Shown: positions 36,157-47,201 of the stretch, in pieces
Layout: each line of letters begins with the position of its first letter
Numbering within the stretch: the first letter of the stretch is position 1
Assembly (NCBI RefSeq): GCF_019112545.1
Contig: NW_025064882.1
Location: 2,224,971 to 2,288,970 of the forward strand
Source: Guyanagaster necrorhizus
Taxonomy: Eukaryota; Basidiomycota; Agaricomycetes; Agaricales; Physalacriaceae
Direction of reading: 5' to 3'
Length of the DNA stretch: 64,000 bases
The notes under the pieces: generated by a model
Seen by the model: the letters and a program-made list of their open reading frames with translations, nothing else
Database searches by the model: none
Told to the model about the DNA's origin: nothing
Program-made: the position numbers and the translations under genes

Positions 36157-38063
36157 TTAGCGCAGTGCGCTTGCTCTCAGGGTACTAGTTGACGTCCATA
36201 AACTCTCGCCTTCCATCGAGACATCTCCTGCAGTAGTAGTCAGTCCCGTTCCCATGATGATGCCAAGGTCTTTCAGATCCTTCTGCAAGATCTTCGTGAG
36301 ATATGCTAGACCAGTCTGTTGCTCCGACAGAATCTGCAATGGATACATGGTAATCAGCGCCGAACAAGACACGGAGAAGGTGAACTCAACCTGAGCAATC
36401 CTTGCCAGCCCTTCCTCATCAACGACCTTCCAGTCACCAGAAGTCCTTCGCTCCCGAATTCCCTCTTCTCTTGCTTTCAGAGCACTGAATACCGCCCATA
36501 GCTCGTCAAGCTTGGCTTTCATCTTTCCTTTCCCTCCCCTTACTTCCTCCTCCATTGATTCTATCTTGGCGAACAGCTCTTCTTCCTCCGGCCGTATCGC
36601 GGATGACCGTACAGTCGGAATGAGGAGGTGTAGATGCTGTGCCAGTGCCATTATCCGCTGCGCAAGCTGAATTTGGGTTTGTGAGAATCGTGCAAGACGG
36701 GAGACGGTGTTAGTGACATGCTGAGTCGAGAGATCGGCGAGGCGCTTTTGTAGGTCCTGAGGGGGATCTCATGAGGACATGTGGGAGTAAACATAATACG
36801 AATACTGACCTTGACGTTGGCCTTCTGTGCTGTAGCTTGATCTGTTTGGCCATCGACGCGCTGGCGTAGATCGTCAAATCCGTTAGCAATGACTGGCACC
36901 AGACTGCGAATAGAATAAGTTGCATTCAATTGGATCAATAGAAGACCTACCAAGATGGATCAGGGTTTTCTTGGATAGCTCTTTGCCACAACACCTCATT
37001 GGTGGCGTTCGATGGACGTCCATACATGCTGACTTGATTGGGCTCGACGAGGTTGTAGAAATAATGCTAGCGAAACAATCAGATCATACCCATAGGACAA
37101 CTGCAGATAACTTGCCTGGAAGCGACACTGAGGCGAGCTCGGGTTCCACGCATTGGCTATCAACTCGATCTTTTGTGATAGTTTGGCGAATTGCGCTTGT
37201 GCGTCGACTTGTTGTTGTTGGGAAGCAGGGGCTGTGCTTTTAAGGAGACTGTTGGCACCTAGGGTTGACTGCTGCTGAGGTTGTGCACCAAATGCGCTGG
37301 TTCCGAGGGTGCTCCCACCAAGAGCGCTTGTGCCAAAGGCGCTATTGCCCAATGTCGTGTTTGTAGATGAGCCAAACATGGGGTTAGCAGACGTCGACGT
37401 AGTACCGAAGATATTGGTGTTAGTTGTAGGCGCTGGGTTGGTATTCGATGGGCCAAACGTGGGATTTGCGGTGTTGGTGTTCGCCGTGGAACCAAAAAGA
37501 GGATTTTGAGTAGTTGTGTTGGTTGATGTTGAGCCAAAGAGAGGGTTTGTGTTGGATGTTGTAGGATTGGTATTGGCAGTCGTAGTGGACGATCCAAACA
37601 GTGGATTTGTGGTTCCCGTTGACGTGCTGGTGCCACCGAAAAGAGGGTTTGTTGAGTTGAATAAATTTGGCTTGGCTTGCTGATTTTGTTGGTTCTGCTG
37701 CCCGGCCGGTGGTGTCGAGAAGAAACTGCTCGTTGACTGGGCAGGTTGCGATGCGGTTGTCCCAGTCCCCGTCTGACCAAACACGCTGGGTTTCAAAGAG
37801 AAGGCACTATTTTGGTTGGTTTGCGGCTGCGCGGCAGTATTTCCAAACGTCGAGGAGCCAGTGTTCGTGTTGGAGGCGGTACTTTGGCCAAAGGCGCCGC
37901 TACCAGTACCGAACAGTGAGGGAGTGGCAGTCTGTGTCTGGGTAGAATTGCTTCCAAAAAGTCCACCACCTGTTGCTGCTGGTTGCTGCTGATTATTCGA
38001 CCCGAAAAGATTCCCTCCGGCCGGCGTGGTTGTGTTGGTAGTAGCGCCGAATAATGATGACAT
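36157..38063 (-). CDS. NUP57: FG-nucleoporin of the Nup54/Nup57 family
   Basis: Central-channel nucleoporin of the Nup62 complex. Residues 1 to about 270 are a GLFG/FG-rich disordered domain (MSSLFGATTN, NPLFGSTSTN and dozens of FG). The structured part begins with QFAKLSQKIELIANAWNPSS, then PQCRFQHYFYNLVEPNQVSM and the Nup54 domain IANGFDDLRQRVDGQ. Coiled-coil segments follow (LQLAQRIMALAQHLHLL, LWAVFSALKAREEGIRERR). The intron after CGC-TTC-CAG (37067-37115 on the plus strand) begins GCAAGT, a GC-AG intron, and is the only join that restores the conserved CRF-hYFYN. A 5' UTR intron at about 38101-38140 is likely. About 520 residues. Confidence 0.92.
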
Positions 38064-40578
38064 GGTGGAAAGGGAATTAGGACCACTGGAACAGACAAAT
38101 CTATTGGGCAGCCACACAAAATTTGGGTAAAATACTCACCTTTATGGTATCCTCCAGAAAGCACAGAATTTGTCGACCAGGAGATGATAATCTACGACAA
38201 GAGCAAAGCGCGTTACAGTCTCGTGATGTGTGATTGTTCATGCGTGACGCCGTGACATTCAATCGCCATGCCCTCGTGTGGGACCATCTAATACCCGACA
38301 AATGACACTGATATCATACTTTTGTTCAAGTTTGCTTTCCGCGGCCGTTGTACGGTCAGCATCCATTTCAGCTACACTGCAAGCTTATAAGTTCATAGAA
38401 ATGTTCTCGCGGACTTGGTGACTCATGCGTCGGTATCTGAGGGGCGTTCTGCATTGTTTCTATCCGAACACACCTTGTCCTCTCAAACTGGGTTGCTTCC
38501 AGTAAAGAGTGATTATAATTCTGCGGCCGTACTTATTTTGAGGAAGGCATTAGTTCCAGAAGGTGTCAATATCAAGTCCTGCCGCAGAGCTTGGTGGAAT
38601 TTTGCATGATTCGTGCTTGTCTCATTCCTCATTCCCCGTAGGGGGGAGTTTTGGTCTACACTAGCCTAAGGCTATTATCCGTATGAGGACGGCCTTGATG
38701 CATCCAGATCTTCTTAGCAGTCACAACGCATCAGTGGCCCCCTGACTTTACATGATCGTACTAAAGTACGTCTATTGCTTGAATTGTTTGTATCGTAGTG
38801 TAGATTAAGGTATCTAATACAAAGAGTTAGCAGTTGAATTCGCTCCAGTAAAGCAATAACAGCACCATGGTGCAAACAAGGCGTCCACCAGAAGGATTTT
38901 TTTTCCCTTCGACTTCTCGACCTCGACGGAAGTACGAAAGAGCCGTTACCTATAGGTAGCTGAAGCGGTGCAAGGATCCAAACGTAGCAAGCAGATACCC
39001 TATTTAGAGTCGCACAACCTCCTCAGCGTTCTCGTCCGGATGAGGCGGACGAGGCGTGCCAGCTCTACATCCATTGAACGACTTATCTTCATACGGATCG
39101 TTGAGTCTGGTTTACGAAACTACCCGCCAACGCGATCGGCAGATGGACGGTTGTAGATGAAAAATTGCCTCGGAGATGGCGCACGCGATTTGGCTTTTGA
39201 GCCTGCACCTTCTCATCCATACACGATATCCTCAAGCCATTGTAGTCGCGTTACCACAAAAATACTGATCCAGCGGGAATTCTGCGGGTGTGAATACTTG
39301 GGCACACCCAAGCGTTGTAAAAAAGGGCTTGGGAATTTCTCGCTGACGCGCCCGATTGAAAGAAGAAAGGTGAGAACGTGTCGGCGATAACATTTGCAGA
39401 GTAAAACGCGTCAAGACGGTTCAGGGAAGAGTAGGCAACACATAGGTGAAGAGCAAGGAATTGCCCTTGGAAATTTTCATTTTTTGCCCATGTAAACGGG
39501 ATTCGCTCCAGGTTTCACTACGGCGTACGTGTATGTACTAGGCAGTCCTTGGTCCACAAGCTTGTATGGTAAAATTGGCTCTATTTTCTGGTGAGCATTG
39601 CTAGAAAGTGTGATTTGACCGATTTCATACATGAATTCCACAGCCACACAGGGAACAAAAGTGACGTACTCTTTCGATCACGCTGTGCCTGTGGATTTTC
39701 ATTATTTCTTACCATTGGAAAACTATAGGCGATACTGCGTTTCTCTGTAAGGCTGTATAGGCTAATTGCTCCCTCGCACTCTCAGATTGAAAAACGTCGA
39801 ATTAAACCAAAAGTGGCTTCGAGCAAACAACTATAGAATGATGTTAGTTTCATCAGCGTTACAAGAAGAGTTTTCTAACCCTGCCGCCGTTTGTCCACTC
39901 TGGCCACTTAATTTGCCATGGGACAAGATGTCTAACAAACTCACTGTATCATAACAATAAGTCTTGTCAGCTGCCAAGCAGAGTATTTTTGTCATGCGAC
40001 CGACGGTTCATGCAAAGGTTTGTGGAACAAACTATCAAGTTATCTTGGCCCTTAACTTGGACTAATTTAAGTACTTTAGCGCTCAAAACTTTTCACAAGT
40101 TTCGGCGTAAGAAAAGTGTCAACAACGGGTTTCAGGCCTGCAACACCGGGACAGGTCTATTGCGTTTCTCGGTCCCGGTATGATGGAGCACAAGTGATAA
40201 TCTCATGTGTTTCCGACTGGCAGCCCTATTTTTGACCATGTTTGGTTGGTATGAGAAGGCTGGCGGAGATGCGATTTCAATTGACCTGAAATTAGAGGGA
40301 CCCTTATTCCAATCTGTGAGCCCCACTTGTTTTGAGTACGATGCTGTCTTCTGACTTCTTTCTGGTTGTGTGGATGTTCAACTTTGCTGTCGTACTGGTG
40401 ATCTTCATTACGGCAAGTCGGACCCTTCCGCCGCCGCAGGCACCATTGGATATCGATCGTATTTTTTCACTCCACATATGTAATAGAAGTCCTTCTCAGA
40501 TGAATCAATGATCACAAGGGCTTCCCAACTTGTCCCTTAGCGCGAGATGTATAATCTCGAGTCAACATATAATACGAC
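38064..40578. other. Gene-poor stretch upstream of P450
   Basis: About 2.5 kb without a supported gene. It contains the NUP57 promoter and leader. An 8-bp inverted repeat at 40145-40179 is listed separately. Open frames are short and motif-free. Confidence 0.45.
40145..40179. repeat. 8-bp inverted repeat, about 430 bp before the P450
   Basis: Perfect arms ACCGGGAC (40145-40152) and GTCCCGGT (40172-40179) with a 19-nt spacer. It could be a dyad operator for a dimeric regulator or a small hairpin; chance is possible in 2.5 kb of intergenic DNA. Confidence 0.35.
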
Positions 40579-42717
40579 ATGCTCTATTTGCTGTTCTTTC
40601 ATATCCAGTCCTCATCGACTATGATTACTGTCTTCGCTATCATCGATGTCTGCGCTGTGATCATTGCGTTGATCTTGATACAACGACTTTTAAACGCGAC
40701 TCAAACTCGGAGAACACTCTTCCCTCCGGGTCCTAAAGAATTGCCGCTCATTGGGAACCTTCTTGACATGCCGACTGAGAAAGAATGGCTTACTTTTTCC
40801 AAGTGGGGCGAGATTTACGGTAAACATACTGACTTTACTCCCCATGTCGCAGACTGACGTGGCTTTTGCAGGTGACTTGGTGTCTGTGGCATTCTTTGGA
40901 CAACGTCTAATCATACTGAACTCTGCAAAAACCGCTGTGGACCTCCTTGACAAGAAGAGTTCCATCCATTCCGACCGCCCATCGATCCCGATGGGTGGCG
41001 AATTAGTCGGATGGAAGAACACCCTTGTCCTCATTCCCTACGGTAAACGCTTTCGCAGCTATCGACGACTCGCGCATCAGCTTTTCGGTAATAAAGCAAC
41101 CATGGAACAATTCCTACCGGTCGAGGAGAGGGAGACTCATCGGTTCTTAAAGCGAGTATTGGCACAACCTGAGAACCTCTCGCAACACATTCGGAAGTAC
41201 GCCGCTCTGCCGTGATACCTCGAATACTATACTTACCACTCTCTTCTGTGTTATTTAGAACTGCCGGTGCTATTATATTGCACATCTCTCACGGGTACGA
41301 CATCGAGGAAGAAAACGACCCTTTCGTCACTTTGGCTGATCGAGCTACCGACCAATTTTCTATCTCCACGGCTCCTGGCGGCTTCCTAGTCAACCATATT
41401 CCGGCCTGTAAGCCTCCACACCATCAGTTAAATCGCCTTGGTAACATGTCCTGTAGTACGTCACGTACCGTCATGGTTTCCCGGTGCCGGATTCCAGCGC
41501 AAGGCGAAGGAATGGGCGGAAGCCCTCGAAAATATGGTCGATCGTCCTTATAACTTTGTGAAATCTCAAATGGTGATAATTCTTTTACAAACTTGAATTC
41601 AATGGTCCATTCTTACACATGCATATAGGCGGCCGGAAAGGCTCCTTTATCTCTTACTTCTAGCCTACTTGAAGGTCGACAAGTAGGTGCTGAGGAAGAA
41701 TTTGATATTAAGTGGCTCGCTGCATCTTTGTATTCCGGTATGTGCAATGCCACCCACCGGTATAGAATTAACCCACTAGGCTCTTCATAGGCGGCGCCGA
41801 TACTGTAAGTCTTCCTAAATGAAGTCTAAACTCGTTCTTTTCTGACAGATCCAGACTGTATCGTCGATTCACGCTTTTTTCAAAGCAATGGCTTTGTTCC
41901 CTGATGTACAAGCAATAGCTCAAGCTGAGGTTGACGCTATCATTGGTAGCGATAGGTTACCTGGGTTCAGTGACCGAGAACAATTGCCCTACATCAACGC
42001 CCTTGCCCTGGAGGTCATACGATGGCATACAGTTACACCCACCGGTTTGTTCTGGCCATCCTGTGCGATTATTTCTTGCTGACTACGAGCAGGGGTACCT
42101 CATAGAGCCATTGAAAATGATATACAAGATGGCTACTTTATTCCGAAAGGGTCTTTGATCGTTGCTAACATATGGTACGTAGATCATAACATGCTAATTT
42201 TTGATTACCACCTCATCAGGATATAGGAAGATGCTTCATGATCCTGCAATATATAACAGTCCGTCTGAGTTTAAGCCGGAAAGGTTTCTTGGATCAACAC
42301 CTGAACCCGATCCGCGCACTGTGGCGTTTGGCTTCGGTCGCCGGTAAGTCTTCAATACCATTATTCTAACTCCCAGGCTAATATTTTCTCAGTATATGTC
42401 CTGGTAATGTTAATATCCTACGTTAACTTTGCTGATCTGGCTCACGATCCCACAGGACGAGTACTTGCTGACGCTTCGATATTTATTTCGTGTGCCATGT
42501 CCTTAGCGGTCTACGACATCTCTAAGTATTCTTCTCCCGAAGGCTTCGTTTCTGAACCTGACGTGGAGCAAACTACTGGTACTATAAGGTGAGTGCAGAA
42601 ATCGAAGCCCGCGTTAGTTTCTGACATTCTTATAGCCATCCCACACCGTTCCAGTGTACCATAAAACCGAGAGCAGAGAAGGCTGTCGCCCTTATCAGTG
42701 CGGATGAGCATCTGTGA
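40579..42717 (+). CDS. Cytochrome P450 monooxygenase
   Basis: Membrane-anchored haem-thiolate monooxygenase of about 500 residues. The N-terminal anchor is [20 protein letters not shown], then the hinge [19 protein letters not shown]-helix region [16 protein letters not shown]-helix SGGADT assembled from a 14-nt exon; K-helix ExxR in [14 protein letters not shown] region FKPERFLG; haem loop FGFGRRICPGRVLA. The haem Cys codon (42397-42399) sits in an 11-nt micro-exon, 42393-42403. The product ends [17 protein letters not shown]. More than ten introns, all joining in frame. The start is ATG 40579 or the in-frame ATG 40621. It resembles the large basidiomycete secondary-metabolism P450 expansions; the substrate is unknown. 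It converges with the BTB gene. Confidence 0.92.
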
Positions 42718-43003
42718 TAGACTTTTATAACATTGTGTCCACACCATGAATTCTTCGTATATATTTGTACTTGAAGTACCTCCTGCATTTTACTGTCCAG
42801 ATCAACTCTATGGGCCCAAATCATTGCCAAACACCTCTTTTACGACACGAATCACCAGTCTGTCACTATACAGTGTAGGTGTGAGGGGAGGTGGCCAATT
42901 GACTGATGGAGAGGGTTCTGGAGTTGATGCGCGGCTGCTGTAACGAGAACGGGGAGGATTCCGCATTCCGTCATTATCTCTGACTGCTTCTCTAGCTCTG
43001 CAA

Positions 43004-43765
43004 TCAATAACGCCTTCTCCATACCAATTTTGATCCCCTCCGAGAATCGAGAGGTTCAACTCTCTGGCATAACGCCATATACGCGGGAAGAAGCCATCTC
43101 CTCATGTCGATTTGTTCAGCGAGAGCGATTGTCTCAATAGGATTGAAGTAGGGATACATCTTAAGATGCGACATCGCTGCACCTCGAATATCGTCCAGAT
43201 CGAATCGATTGCAGAATGTTAAGATGTACGATCTGTTTGATGGGGAGCTACTCATATCCACTGTACATAAGTGCGTTATTGTGCCGTTACCAAAGAAAGA
43301 GTCGGCTACACTACCGTCGATGAAAAATATAGTCAAGCACGCATTCAAACTCTTCGCGGGTCGCCCCAGCACCAATTGGGATTGGTTTATCATCACTAAT
43401 GCCTTCAGGACCTTCGGTGCCTGGAGGGCAGCTAAACATTGTGCGGAAAAACTCTGATTCTCGTGCGAGGAAGTAGCGATGGATACGGAAGAGTTCCCTC
43501 CCGACCTGGAAGTTTGAGAGATTGGCAGGTCAATACTACGCTGGACTGGAAATCTGGATATACTGACAATGAAGATCATCATATCGTCATCAAAATAGAA
43601 TTTCTGGTTCCTAGTTACTGGCGGGGGCGACGTCGAAGGCGCGCTATTCGCCCCATGAGGCGGAGCTTCCAGATTTTCATCCGAGTCTACTGATCCAAAC
43701 GCCTCTATCCAAAGATTTTCGACTTGATCATCGTCAGTCATCTTATCGAGATCCTTCTCGTTCAT
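43004..43765 (-). CDS. BTB/POZ domain protein
   Basis: Agaricomycete-type BTB protein, a large family with unknown partners (some BTB proteins are cullin-3 adaptors). An acidic Pro-rich N-terminus leads to KFYFDDDMMIFI, then after an intron VGRELFRIHRYFLARESEFF and RTMFSC, a BTB dimer core. The conserved REEFECVLDYIFHRR follows, and after a second intron SSPSNRSYILTFCNRFDLDD, AMSHLKMYPYFNPIETIALA and WLLPAYMALCQR. The second join uses the acceptor at GATATGAG; the nearer AG would give an immediate stop. About 220 residues. The last residues after CQR are uncertain because a further short intron is possible. Confidence 0.75.
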   Translation of the reverse strand: MNEKDLDKMTDDDQVENLWIEAFGSVDSDENLEAPPHGANSAPSTSPPPVTRNQKFYFDDDMMIFIVSISRFPVQRSIDLPISQTSRSGGNSSVSIATSSHENQSFSAQCLAALQAPKVLKALVMINQSQLVLGRPAKSLNACLTIFFIDGSVADSFFGNGTITHLCTVDMSSSPSNRSYILTFCNRFDLDDIRGAAMSHLKMYPYFNPIETIALAEQIDMRRWLLPAYMALCQRVEPLDSRRGSKLVWRRRY

Positions 43766-43957
43766 GGCAGGCGATAGATGGAGACAGAAAGCAGCTTATA
43801 CATGCGTATGTCGCATGTATACAACGTGGTTACGTTAAGCGCCCATATAGCATACAACCTACAGTTATTCCCACGAAGCTATGAGTACAGATCGAAGCTG
43901 CTTTGAAGGCTTTCGTTAGAAAGTCACCACCTGGTGCTCCATCACTGCTATAGGCAT

Positions 43958-44640
43958 CTACTTGTTCTTAACGGCATAAATCTGGTAAGAGGCCGCGTAA
44001 ACATTCAAGTCGAGGTCTCGGATTAAAGGTGCTAACGGTGAGGTGTTAATCAAAGGATGATTGAAGAAAAATGGATAATTACTAGGTTCAGCATCTGAAA
44101 ATTTCAGACTGCATCTTTTGGATTCATCGCCTGAACAGCACGTAACTAGATTATTGCATAGATTGAGATGCCCATTGACACAAAATGAAGACACTCACTT
44201 GGTTTCTCCTGCTCGCTCCTGTTAAACTTGTACATATTCAAGTCTTTCTTTGTGTCTACGATTGTCACATCCGGAAAAGACACATTTTAAGTTATACAAC
44301 AAGGAGATCGGTACATGCCATACCACTAAATCCAGCTGATGCCATCCATTCCAGATATTGTCCCGGAGTACTTGCTCCACTGACACATCCAACAAACAAA
44401 GATACATCCGAGAGCAGGTCTTCGGGTAACGGCGTCTTTAAGAGGATATTGGAGATGGCCAACCGTCGGCCTGGCCTCAGAACACGGGTGATTTCCAAAA
44501 ACACGGTGGGTTTGTCCGCTTCAGGAACCAAATTCAACAGTTAGACTACGTCTACGGATTGAGAAGCAAGTGGAAGATCGTGAATAAACCCCTTGACCTA
44601 CACGTACTTCATAGGCATGCACGTCAGTATTTTAGCTGGA
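43958..44640 (-). pseudogene. Arsenite methyltransferase (AS3MT-like) relic, N-terminus lost
   Basis: AS3MT transfers methyl groups from SAM to arsenite. The minus-strand remnant begins near KGFIHDLPLASQSVDVV and hits an in-frame TAA where the family continues with a Cys-containing VINL segment. It resumes as NLVPEADKPTVFLEITRVLR, LAISNILLKTPLPEDL and SLFVGCVSGAS. Two intron-like gaps lead to the Cys-rich ITCCSGDE and the end DLNVYAASYQIYAVKNK. The gene lacks the SAM-binding first half. The order and the CCSG tail fit AS3MT well. It lies head to head with the rhodanese gene about 110 bp away. Confidence 0.75.
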
Positions 44641-44750
44641 AATACCGGCGAATTCGACGTTAGTATGGCCGCTAAGACAAAACCTTTTAAAGTTTCCTTT
44701 TTTACCAGCTAAAATGAACTGGCCTCTGCTGTGAACCTCAGTCCACTGTA

Positions 44751-45165
44751 GAAACGATATCCGTTGTGGATCTCCACTTGTTGCTAGAAGACGCCAAGTC
44801 GGATCAGATTCTGGTCGCTGATGTTCGCCAGACTGATTTTGAGGTACGTGCTTTCTAGGTACGCACTTCGTACCTCGAACTGAAATGCCGAACAGGGTTC
44901 ATTCATAGAGGGCGCATTCAATCTTCCTGCGCATTCTTTCAATCCAACCCTTCAACCATTGATACCGATTCTCAGCCGATATTTCCTGGTTATTTTTCAT
45001 TGCAACAATTGCAAGCCGAATGGACATGGACCTCGTACAGCGGCTTGGTACCAAGATGAACTGGATAGGCAGGGGCTAATTGAGAGCCGAGCTGCTGTTT
45101 TGGAAGGAGGCATCAAAGGCTGGATCAACAAGTACAGCGAAGACGAACTCACGTCGAAGCTTTGA
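44751..45165 (+). CDS. Rhodanese-domain protein (arsenate-reductase/Ych1-like), start exon not found
   Basis: Single rhodanese domain of the small fungal type related to Cdc25/Acr2-like phosphatase-reductases. Readable exons: ETISVVDLHLLLEDAKSDQI then LVADVRQTDFE, an intron at about 44842-44896, then GSFIEGAFNLPAHSF, LVIFHCNNCKPNGHGPRTAA, WYQDELDRQGL and AVLEGGIKGWINKYSEDELT. The active-site loop starts with HC, but the Arg I expect before GPR is His (NGHGPR). No ATG is in frame with exon 1 before a stop, so the true first exon is elsewhere or lost. Convergent with the methyltransferase at 45302; this pair is repeated at 46845-48263. Confidence 0.65.
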
Positions 45166-45301
45166 TGGATTATGACTTTGAGGAACAACTGTTAACTTGG
45201 GCCCTTGGCCATAAAACTATTTGGTAAATCAAGCGAAAATACTGATGTATAAAGTGGAACATTTATTTCAACAATATACAGTCTAATTTCTAAACCCTGG
45301 G

Positions 45302-46370
45302 CTAGTGAGTATCGAGTATCGTCAGGCTAGCTTGAACATGATTCGTGATAGGGTTACCCACCTTTTGAGCATACACCACTGTCCAATCTTCATATATGTC
45401 GGGTCCATCATCCCACTCTTTCGTCAAGCCATCAAGAAGGTTATCATATTCGTATTCTGACGATACCAGCCCAAATCCATCGGCTTCGAAGATAGGGCCC
45501 CGCATAGCAGAACATACTGTAGTCAGGTTAACCCTTAGTTCTGCCCCATCCGCACCAGCCCATGCCCCCACAGGTAAGGCCCGTGTTTCACTGTGAATGT
45601 TAATGAAACCTCCTTGGGCCAACATGCCAGGGAGACGTTTTGCGACGTCTATGAGCAGGCCTTTACGTGCGTATAATTTGGTCAAGATGCTCCCTATCGT
45701 TGCAGTGTAAGGTCCTGTATCGGGTGAGATTTCGGAACCTTCAATGAACTGCACCCATCCGCCAGGAGCGAGAACACGATGGATTTCTACCAAAGCCGAC
45801 CTCCACTGTGATTCCGTCAGGGCCGCATAGAGAACACGTTGGTTGACCAGCGAGTACGAATCGGTCCATTCGCCCGGTAAATCTGTGACTGAGTGGTGGT
45901 GAAAAAATACGTTTGTTGGACAGATTTTGGGAAAGATTTTGGATTGTATGTCAATGGCCGTAAGAGAAACCGACGAAGGAACTTCCTTCGCAAGCGAGAT
46001 GACCCATATCCCTGAAAAAAGATGTAAGACGATAGCAAAAACGGTTACGACTTGCTTAAAGCGTAGACACGTAAACTCTCACCGGATCCTGTACCCGAAT
46101 CTAATACCTTGTCGCCAGGCCCCAGGGTTATAGGCGGTAATATGGATTTTCCATCACATAACGTCCGCCTGAGCAAGGAATGTTGCAACTCAAGTCTTCA
46201 ATACATCAGTACGGCAAAGGGCTCGGAGACGATAACTGAATGGCTTACCTCTGCTTCTCCTGAGCATCAGAGGGCAACAAGTAATGTACATTCAGTGAAG
46301 ACGGCCAAACCCTCTGCAGCTGCTGTGCTCTTCGCGCAAGTCGCATCAGCGAAGGGGGAGAAGAGGTCAT
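45302..46370 (-). CDS. SAM-dependent methyltransferase, copy A
   Basis: Class I Rossmann methyltransferase of about 310 residues, intact over three exons. MTSSPPSLMRLARRAQQLQR and VHYLLPSDAQEKQR join to LELQHSLLRRTLCDGKSILP and the SAM loop VLDSGTGSGIW, then SLTAIDIQ, YSLVNQRVLYAALTESQWRS, IHRVLAPGGWVQFIEGSEIS and ARKGLLIDVAKRLPGML. It resembles the fungal LaeA/GliN-like group of stand-alone methyltransferases; acceptor unknown. Its start is in the ATG complement 46368-46370. It converges on the rhodanese gene with a 136-bp gap. Copy B has the same exon edges and very similar sequence. Confidence 0.85.
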
Positions 46371-46844
46371 TTCAGGACAAGGAACGCAAACGACCTCATC
46401 ATCTCAACACCCTAGCGTATTTCTATGATTAAATCGACGGACTTAATATCAATATCTGTAGCTTCTGTGACCCTATCAAGTCCAAGTTCGATACATGCGG
46501 CTGGAACCTGGAGCAGGGTATATAACCTTGAGGAGGTCGAAACAAATATACACTTGCACTAACCAGCTGTGTGCTCGCTGGCCTCGCTGCCCACAAGCTG
46601 AAGTGTTTGTTTTCAGTCCAAGCACAACGTAGAAAGTGACGACATACGATAGATCTGGTGCCTGGTCCGTAGTCCTCATTAGAATGGGGGAGCGACTTGA
46701 TACATAAAGCAGGGACGAGAAGTAGAAACGGAAACTGTTGGAGACCAGACCAAGACCAGACACCCCAAGATTAATTTTCAATTAACTCCATCGACCGAGA
46801 CTGCTAGCCCTCCCGATGCGGATCTACATTCATTTCTGAACTTG
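46371..46844. other. Spacer between duplicated units
   Basis: Holds the promoter of methyltransferase A. No gene seen; a minus-strand open frame at 46476-46781 has no motif. Confidence 0.4.
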
Positions 46845-47085
46845 AAGCTGGGATCCTCGTCGTAGATATAGGCCGGGCACTCTAAGTACGCACTTCACAT
46901 TGTCTTATTCGCTGATGCCGATTCTCGCTGATTGCGTTTCATTGCAATAGTTGCAGGCCCAATGGATGTGGAACTCGTACAGTGACTTGGTACCAAGATG
47001 AACTGAATGGTAAGGGTTAACTGAGAGTTGAGCAAAAGGCTGGATTAGCAAGTACCGCGAAGATGAACTCACGTTCAAACTTTGA
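46845..47085 (+). pseudogene. Rhodanese relic, second unit
   Basis: A damaged copy of the 44751-45165 gene. Traces of LVVDI, then a lost middle, then FHCNSCRPNGCGTRTVTWYQ, DELNGKG and a stop. The end (AAGATGAACTCACG...TTTGATGG) is nearly identical to copy 1. The active-site arginine position and the GPR are degraded. It sits 116 bp from methyltransferase B, matching the 136-bp gap in the first unit. Confidence 0.75.
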
Positions 47086-47201
47086 TGGGTTGCGACTCTG
47101 GCGGCGGAACCAGTAACATGGGGTGCCATCTACGACACTGTTTAAGCAGAGATATTGGTGTATAAAAGTGAATTCCTTGTTTCAACGATATAGTCAGAGG
47201 T

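Noticed and set aside
36997..37780. Alternative-frame Pro/Gln/Arg-rich proteins within NUP57
   Set aside because: They are shadows of the FG-repeat coding region in other frames.
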